Origin: Mesorhizobium sp. RMAD-H1
Lineage (GTDB): Bacteria; Pseudomonadota; Alphaproteobacteria; Rhizobiales; Rhizobiaceae
Direction: 5' to 3'
DNA: 64,000 nt
NCBI RefSeq assembly: GCF_014191375.1
Contig: NZ_JACHWN010000002.1
Coordinates: forward strand, 124,001 to 188,000
The notes below the pieces were generated by a model. It ran no database searches, had not been told where the DNA came from, and saw nothing but the letters and a program-made list of their open reading frames with translations. Within the stretch, counting starts at the first letter, position 1. Every line of letters starts with the position of its first letter. Of this stretch, positions 56,731 to 64,000 are shown one piece after another. A program made the translations under genes and the position numbers.

Positions 56731-57225
56731 TCAGAACTTGAACTTGGATCTCAGCGCCTCGGCGACGACAGCGGGAACGAAGGGGCCGGTATCCCCCCCC
56801 ATCGATGCTATCTGCCGGACCAATGTGGCGGTAATGGTGCGCACCGCCGGGTCGGCGGGCAGGAACACCGTCTGCAGCTCGGGCGCCATGGTGCCGTTCA
56901 TGCCGGCCATCTGCATCTCGTAGTCGAGATCCGTTCCGTCACGCAGGCCGCGAACCATGAGCGAGGCGCCATGTTCCCTCGCCGCGTCGATGACAAGCCT
57001 GTCGAACGCCACAACACTGATGCGCTTGGCGTCGGTGCCGAAGATCGTCCCGGCCACCTTGCCGATCAGTTCCACGCGCTCATCGAAGGAAAACAGCGGC
57101 GCCTTGCCGGGGTGGATGCCGATGGCCACCACGACCTTGTCGGCAAGGCGCAGCGCGCCTTTAAGGACGTCGATATGGCCGTTGGTAACGGGATCGAAAG
57201 ATCCGGCATAAAGAGCAATGGTCAT
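56731..57225 (-). CDS. coaD: Phosphopantetheine adenylyltransferase
   Basis: A 164-aa nucleotidyltransferase of coenzyme A synthesis. The T/HxGH motif region is [21 protein letters not shown] at residues 4-24, and [19 protein letters not shown] is near 90, both diagnostic. The C-terminal SSTLVR-like element reads [16 protein letters not shown]. First gene of the coaD-ppiA-ppiB-queA-tgt run. Confidence 0.96.
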   Translation of the reverse strand: MTIALYAGSFDPVTNGHIDVLKGALRLADKVVVAIGIHPGKAPLFSFDERVELIGKVAGTIFGTDAKRISVVAFDRLVIDAAREHGASLMVRGLRDGTDLDYEMQMAGMNGTMAPELQTVFLPADPAVRTITATLVRQIASMGGDTGPFVPAVVAEALRSKFKF

Positions 57226-57410
57226 GTGTCTGCCGTAACGCGTTTGACGCGGGGTTTCAATTGGCCGGAAGCGGCCGGACGGATTTTATGAACTCAAGGT
57301 GAACGAAGGCTTCAGCAGGAATTCAGAAGATATCCGGCAATATGCGAAAACAATAACGCAACCTTTTTCGCGCTCAGGCGTAATCACCGCGAAAGGGAAA
57401 GGACATACCG

Positions 57411-57557
57411 ATGCTGATATTTCTTCTCGCGCTGTCCATGATGATCGCCATGACGGTTTCGGCGGTGGTCCTGCTGGTGGAAGAAAACGCCGGGCGGCAG
57501 CAGGTTGCGGAACCGGTGTTCGACATCAACAGCGTGCGCCGCCTCCCCCACCGCTGA
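57411..57557 (+). CDS. Small single-span membrane protein, 48 aa
   Basis: MLIFLLALSMMIAMTVSAVV forms a single membrane helix followed by LLVEENAGRQQVAEPVF and a basic tail. An AAAGGA site lies eight bases upstream, and a terminator follows 40 bp downstream, giving a complete one-gene unit. It is divergent from coaD and convergent with gyrA. No family recognised. The helix direction suggests an uncleaved N-in anchor. Confidence 0.65.
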   Translation: MLIFLLALSMMIAMTVSAVVLLVEENAGRQQVAEPVFDINSVRRLPHR

Positions 57558-57597
57558 CAATACGGAATTTCCAGCCTGACCTCCAGCAAGGCTGAAA

Positions 57598-57622
57598 GGC
57601 GGTGCCATGTGCACCGCCTTTT
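57598..57622. terminator. Intrinsic terminator between the 48-aa gene and gyrA
   Basis: GGCGGTGC, 5-nt loop, GCACCGCC, then TTTT. It is 8 bp from the gyrA stop, so it may serve both directions. Confidence 0.85.
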
Positions 57623-57629
57623 CATTTCC

Positions 57630-60440
<2,811 letters not shown>

Positions 60441-60458
60441 TGTTCAAAGATCTTTCAT

Positions 60459-60475
60459 GCGAGAATCGATCTCGC
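60459..60475. promoter_or_regulatory. Palindrome in the gyrA leader
   Basis: GCGAGA-ATCGA-TCTCGC, about 20-35 bp upstream of the gyrA start. It could be an operator or an mRNA hairpin. The remaining sequence to marC (to 60777) shows no recognisable feature. Confidence 0.35.
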
Positions 60476-60777
60476 CCTTATAGCGGAAAACGCCCGGGAA
60501 TACGAATCCTGAGCTGTTTAAACAGGGGATAATTAGCCTTAGATTTCAATGGGATGGAAATATCTTCACAAAGCCCTGGAATCACCGGTCACAATCCAGC
60601 CATGATTGCCGCGGGATGCGGCGACGGCCACCGGCCCAATCCGTTTCAGCCGAGGTGGCCAGCCTCCCGCAGATATGGGTAAATACCGCATAATTCCGCG
60701 ACGCGGCCGGTTCCTTAAGGAATTGTGCAGCCGGCTTCAGCTACAATCACCCGACCGGAATATGGGAACGGCATCCG

Positions 60778-61407
60778 ATGGGCTTCTACGACAATCTCTT
60801 CAACGCTCTCGTGACGCTGCTCGTCACCATCGATCCGCCGGGGCTCGCGCCGCTGTTCCTGGCACTCACCACGGGCATGGACCGGCAGGAACGCGGCCAG
60901 GTGGCGATGCGCGCCAGCATCATCGCCTTTGGCGTGCTGACGCTCTTTGCCGTGGCCGGCGCGCAGATCCTTGGGATATTCGGCATCACCATCGGCGCAT
61001 TCCGCGTCGCCGGCGGTCTCCTGCTCTTCTGGATCGCGTTCGAGATGATCTTCGAGCGCCGTCATGAGCGGCACGAGAAAAGCGCCAAGGTGGCCATCAC
61101 CCGCGATCATATCCGCAACATAGCGGCCTTTCCGCTGGCCATTCCGCTGATCGCCGGTCCCGGCGCGATCTCCGCCACGATCCTGCTCGGCGGCTCGTTC
61201 TACGATACGGCGTCGCGGCTCGTGCTGATCCTGATCATCCTCGCCTGTATCGTGCTTTCCTATCTGGTGTTCCTGCTCGCCGAGCGGGTGGACGGCTTTC
61301 TCGGCGAAACCGGCCGCTCCATCCTCACGCGCCTCCTCGGCGTCATCCTGGCGGCGCTGGCGGTACAATTCGTCGCCGATGGCATAAAGGCGCTGGTCAC
61401 GGGCTGA
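60778..61407 (+). CDS. MarC family integral membrane protein
   Basis: A 209-aa protein with six membrane spans. The MarC pattern is ALVTLLVTIDPPGLAPLFLAL near the N-terminus, GAFRVAGGLLLFWIAFEMI near residue 75 and FPLAIPLIAGPGAISATILL near 120. Despite the name, a role in multidrug resistance has not held up; function is unknown. Its position between gyrA and ssb is common in rhizobia. It converges with ssb. Confidence 0.92.
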   Translation: MGFYDNLFNALVTLLVTIDPPGLAPLFLALTTGMDRQERGQVAMRASIIAFGVLTLFAVAGAQILGIFGITIGAFRVAGGLLLFWIAFEMIFERRHERHEKSAKVAITRDHIRNIAAFPLAIPLIAGPGAISATILLGGSFYDTASRLVLILIILACIVLSYLVFLLAERVDGFLGETGRSILTRLLGVILAALAVQFVADGIKALVTG

Positions 61408-61450
61408 CCAGCGCCTTCGCCTGTTCAGATACGGGCGTTGCCGGCTATGC

Positions 61451-61954
61451 TCAGAACGGGATCTCGTCGTCGAGGTCGCGGGAGAAACCTCCGCCACCGC
61501 CGCCAGAGGACGGGCTGGAGCGCCCGAAATCCGAACCTTGGTCGGAATAATCCGGCATCTGGTTGCCACGCCCGCCGCCTTCGAAACGGCCACCGCCCTC
61601 GCCGCGGGTATCGAGCATCTGCAATTCGCCGCGGAACTTCTGCAGCACGATTTCCGTCGTATACCGGTCAGCACCGGTCTGGTCCTGCCATTTGCGGGTC
61701 TGCAGCGAGCCCTCGATGTAAACCTTCGCGCCCTTCTTCAGATATTGCTCGGCCACCTTGGCCAGGTTCTCGTTGAAGATGACGACGCTATGCCATTCGG
61801 TCCTCTCCTTGCGCTCACCACTTTGCCGGTCGCGCCAGGTTTCGGAGGTGGCGATGCGCAGATTGACCACCGGATCGCCGGAGTTCAGGCGCCGGATCTC
61901 CGGATCCGCCCCGAGATTGCCGACCAGAATGACCTTGTTGACGCTACCTGCCAT
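61451..61954 (-). CDS. ssb: Single-stranded DNA-binding protein
   Basis: A 167-aa SSB. The OB-fold domain fills residues 1-112 ([20 protein letters not shown], later [22 protein letters not shown] and [15 protein letters not shown]). A Gly-rich linker and the acidic partner-binding tip DDEIPF follow. ATG at 61954 is used; a GTG three codons upstream is less likely. It is divergent from uvrA, with SOS boxes in the gap. Confidence 0.97.
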   Translation of the reverse strand: MAGSVNKVILVGNLGADPEIRRLNSGDPVVNLRIATSETWRDRQSGERKERTEWHSVVIFNENLAKVAEQYLKKGAKVYIEGSLQTRKWQDQTGADRYTTEIVLQKFRGELQMLDTRGEGGGRFEGGGRGNQMPDYSDQGSDFGRSSPSSGGGGGGFSRDLDDEIPF

Positions 61955-62054
61955 GAAACGCACTCCATTACTGTGTTGCCGGACACCATACAGGAGCGAG
62001 GCGCAGGGCGCGCATCCGTATGGAAATTAGCCGCAACTATCCACAAGAGTTATT

Positions 62055-62069
62055 GTTCTCTTTTTGTTC
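62055..62069. promoter_or_regulatory. LexA SOS box near ssb
   Basis: GTTC-TCTTTTT-GTTC, an exact GTTC-N7-GTTC alphaproteobacterial SOS box, about 100 bp upstream of the ssb start. Confidence 0.75.
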
Positions 62070-62149
62070 TAGAGAAAATTGACCGGAATGCAAGGAGAAT
62101 ATCGCGGTTCCAACGATAAATGACGGTGTTTGCGTGAGAAACCGCATGA

Positions 62150-62549
62150 AATAGCCCCGCCGCTCTTCTATCTCTGGCGCGCGGGGCTCGATTTTGGGGT
62201 TTACCCTTCTTGCCGGTAGTGCTTCACCGACAAGCTCGTAGGAAACGCTTTCCGCTTCCTTGCATCAGGTTCAGATTTTCGGCAATCGGCTCACGACGCG
62301 TCATGGACGGCGCGCTCACCGGTTGTGGCTTCATCAGGATGAAGCCTCGGGCGAACTATCAGGCGGACTCATGCTCCTCTCCTCCTGTCAGTTGGCTTTC
62401 GCACGGCCGCCCGGCGCCTTCACGATGATCGCTCGTCCATACAATCATCAATCGTTGCCTGCGACCGACATGAAAATACTGCTCTTGTCAGGAGGCTTCG
62501 TCAACGATCTTGTCATCACATTTCGCATGGCTTATTTGAACGAACGGTT
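62150..62549. other. Unexplained part of the long ssb-uvrA gap
   Basis: No convincing gene. It holds a terminator-like hairpin (AGCCCCGC/GCGGGGCT, 62153-62188) and a tight palindrome GGCTTCATC-AG-GATGAAGCC (62327-62346). Short open frames here lack ribosome sites and family signs. The whole ssb-uvrA gap is 832 bp, unusually long for this gene pair, so a small RNA or degraded element is possible. Confidence 0.35.
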
Positions 62550-62564
62550 GTTCGATGTTTGTTC
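62550..62564. promoter_or_regulatory. LexA SOS box upstream of uvrA
   Basis: GTTC-GATGTTT-GTTC, a second exact GTTC-N7-GTTC, 222 bp before the uvrA start. It is probably the uvrA promoter site, leaving a long 5' leader. Confidence 0.7.
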
Positions 62565-62786
62565 CGGTGCTAATAAATGCCGTATCCAGAGCGGAAGCCG
62601 CCGGCTCCGCTTCGGGAAACGGTTTTCATGAGGGCGCCATGGGCGAATGGCATAGGGCACCCTACATTTCACGCATGATTTCGGGAGAACTGCCTCTCGG
62701 CCTTCCGGGTTGTGCTGCATGGCGGCGCCGGTTTTGCGGGACCGGACGCCGTGGATTTTCGCGAGTGACAGGATGGCAGGGCGCGA

Positions 62787-64000
62787 ATGAGCGATCAAAA
62801 ATATATCTCCATACGCGGTGCGCGCGAGCATAATCTGAAGAATGTCGATCTCGACCTGCCGCGCGACAAGCTCATCGTCATGACCGGGCTGTCCGGATCC
62901 GGCAAGTCGTCGCTCGCCTTCGACACCATCTATGCGGAAGGCCAGCGCCGCTATGTCGAGAGCCTTTCGGCCTATGCGCGCCAGTTCCTGGAAATGATGC
63001 AGAAGCCCGATGTCGACCAGATCGACGGGCTTTCCCCCGCCATCTCCATCGAGCAGAAGACGACGAGCCGCAACCCGCGCTCCACCGTCGGCACCGTCAC
63101 CGAAATCTATGACTATATGCGCCTGCTCTTCGCGCGCGTCGGCGTGCCCTACTCTCCGGCGACGGGACTGCCGATCGAGAGCCAGACGGTGAGCCAGATG
63201 GTCGACCGCGTCATGGCGCTCGAGGAAGGCACGCGGCTCTACATCACCGCGCCGATGGTGCGCGGGCGCAAGGGCGAATACCGCAAGGAACTGGCCGAGC
63301 TGCAGAAAAAGGGCTTCCAGCGCGTCAAGGTGGACGGCACTTTCTACGAGATCGCCGAGGTGCCGGCGCTCGACAAGAAGTACAAGCACGATATCGACGT
63401 GGTGGTCGACCGCGTGGTGGTGCGCCCCGATCTCGCCTCGCGGCTGGCCGACAGCCTGGAGACCTGCCTGCGGCTCGCCGACGGGCTGGCGATCGCCGAA
63501 TTCGCCGACAAGCCGCTTCCCGCCGAAGAGACGGCGAGCGAATCCGCCAACAAGTCGAAAAACGAGACGCATGAGCGGCTGCTCTTTTCGGAGAAATTCG
63601 CCTGCCCCGTCTCGGGCTTCACCATTTCGGAGATCGAGCCCAGGCTTTTCTCCTTCAACAATCCGTTCGGCGCCTGTCCGAGCTGCGACGGCCTCGGCAC
63701 GCAGCAGGCGATCGATCCCAATCTCGTCATTCCCGACGAGAATGTGACGCTGCGCGAGGGCGCCATCGCGCCTTGGGCGCGATCGTCGTCTCCCTATTAC
63801 AACCAGACGCTGGAAGCGCTGGGCGCGGTCTATGGCTTCAAGATCGGCGACCGCTGGCGCGATCTGCCGGAGGCGGCGCAGAGCGCCATCCTGCACGGCA
63901 CAGGCACGAAGGAAATCACCTTCGCCTATGATGACGGCCTGCGCTCCTACAAGACCACCAAGACCTTCGAAGGCGTCATCCCCAATCTGGAGCGGCGCTG
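62787..64000 (+). CDS. uvrA: Excinuclease ABC subunit A, 5' part
   Basis: Damage-recognition ATPase of nucleotide excision repair. It opens [20 protein letters not shown], with Walker [21 protein letters not shown] near residue 34. The UvrB-binding stretch and the first zinc cysteines (CPVSGFTI and FGACPSCDG) appear around residues 270-310. The frame is open to the end of the window (about 404 codons seen of the usual 940-970). The start follows a GGCAGGGCG stretch. SOS control is suggested by the upstream box. Confidence 0.96.
   Translation, partial: MSDQKYISIRGAREHNLKNVDLDLPRDKLIVMTGLSGSGKSSLAFDTIYAEGQRRYVESLSAYARQFLEMMQKPDVDQIDGLSPAISIEQKTTSRNPRSTVGTVTEIYDYMRLLFARVGVPYSPATGLPIESQTVSQMVDRVMALEEGTRLYITAPMVRGRKGEYRKELAELQKKGFQRVKVDGTFYEIAEVPALDKKYKHDIDVVVDRVVVRPDLASRLADSLETCLRLADGLAIAEFADKPLPAEETASESANKSKNETHERLLFSEKFACPVSGFTISEIEPRLFSFNNPFGACPSCDGLGTQQAIDPNLVIPDENVTLREGAIAPWARSSSPYYNQTLEALGAVYGFKIGDRWRDLPEAAQSAILHGTGTKEITFAYDDGLRSYKTTKTFEGVIPNLERR

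Noticed and set aside
55699-57291. 530-codon plus-strand frame opposite the cyclophilin genes and coaD
   Set aside because: Shadow frame; the two repeated halves simply mirror the duplicated cyclophilins.
62260-62631. 123-codon frame upstream of uvrA as a real gene
   Set aside because: No ribosome site, no recognisable domain, and it runs through the SOS box region.
62532-63896. 454-codon minus-strand frame over uvrA
   Set aside because: Antisense shadow of uvrA, which has Walker and zinc motifs.

Overview
The window looks like a chromosomal segment of a rhizobial-type alphaproteobacterium (order Hyphomicrobiales/Rhizobiales; Brucellaceae or Rhizobiaceae relatives are the best guess). The evidence is a high-GC core with order-typical gene neighbourhoods: recJ-glpX-hom-aminotransferase, tgt-queA-ppi-ppi-coaD-gyrA-marC, and ssb/uvrA. 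It also carries RirA, an HmuP/HmuS/HmuQ-type haem system, the lpiA-acvB pair, a BA14K protein, and alphaproteobacterial regulatory sites (IRO, ICE, EcfG and GTTC-N7-GTTC SOS motifs). Genus cannot be fixed from the sequence alone. I see no prophage, CRISPR array, integrase, transposase, defence cassette or rRNA.

Layout. 1-9.4 kb: envelope genes (DUF502 protein, glmS, glmU, ccdA) and the lpiA(mprF)-acvB operon for lysyl-phosphatidylglycerol, ending at tRNA-Lys. 9.7-11.4 kb: a BA14K protein, then three small genes, two of them behind GGAAC-N16/17-CGTT promoters. A third such promoter precedes a DUF1236 gene at 41.6 kb. Together these look like part of an EcfG general stress response regulon. 11.5-15.8 kb: ugpBAEC glycerol-3-phosphate importer with a PhoB-box-like 11-bp repeat upstream. 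16-25.7 kb: an iron/haem block with rirA, hmuVUTSP, hmuR, a secreted protein of unknown function with an HmuQ/IsdG-like haem monooxygenase, and bfd-bfr. TGA-N9-TCA (IRO-like) sites lie at rirA, hmuP and hmuR. Two ICE-like (Irr) palindromes lie before bfd-bfr. The hmu operon is interrupted by two repeat elements.

25.8-41.6 kb: mostly housekeeping genes (rimO, GNAT, recJ, glpX, hom, class I aminotransferase, phaC, peptidase M15-like protein, tRNA-Glu, sfsA, map, radC), several small secreted proteins and an orphan fhuC-like ATPase. 41.7-46.9 kb: accessory genes, namely a GntR/FCD regulator divergent from a DctPQM TRAP transporter, and an alkaline phosphatase broken by a one-base frameshift. 47-53 kb: a flavin-dependent monooxygenase and an RND efflux pump with a divergent TetR regulator and a clear palindromic operator. 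53-64 kb: tgt (zinc site apparently lost), queA, two cyclophilins, coaD, a 48-aa membrane protein, gyrA, marC, ssb and the 5' part of uvrA, which runs off the window.

How the parts fit: haem enters through HmuR (TonB-dependent), crosses the periplasm on HmuT, is imported by HmuUV, and is handled by HmuS and probably opened by the HmuQ-like enzyme. Bfr stores the iron and Bfd helps release it. RirA and Irr sites would switch uptake and storage in opposite directions. The most useful leads are the stress-promoter trio with its uncharacterised small proteins, the two-site Irr leader with a possible leader peptide, the zinc-less Tgt, and the repeat elements inside hmuTUV. I did not find a wholly novel multi-gene system.
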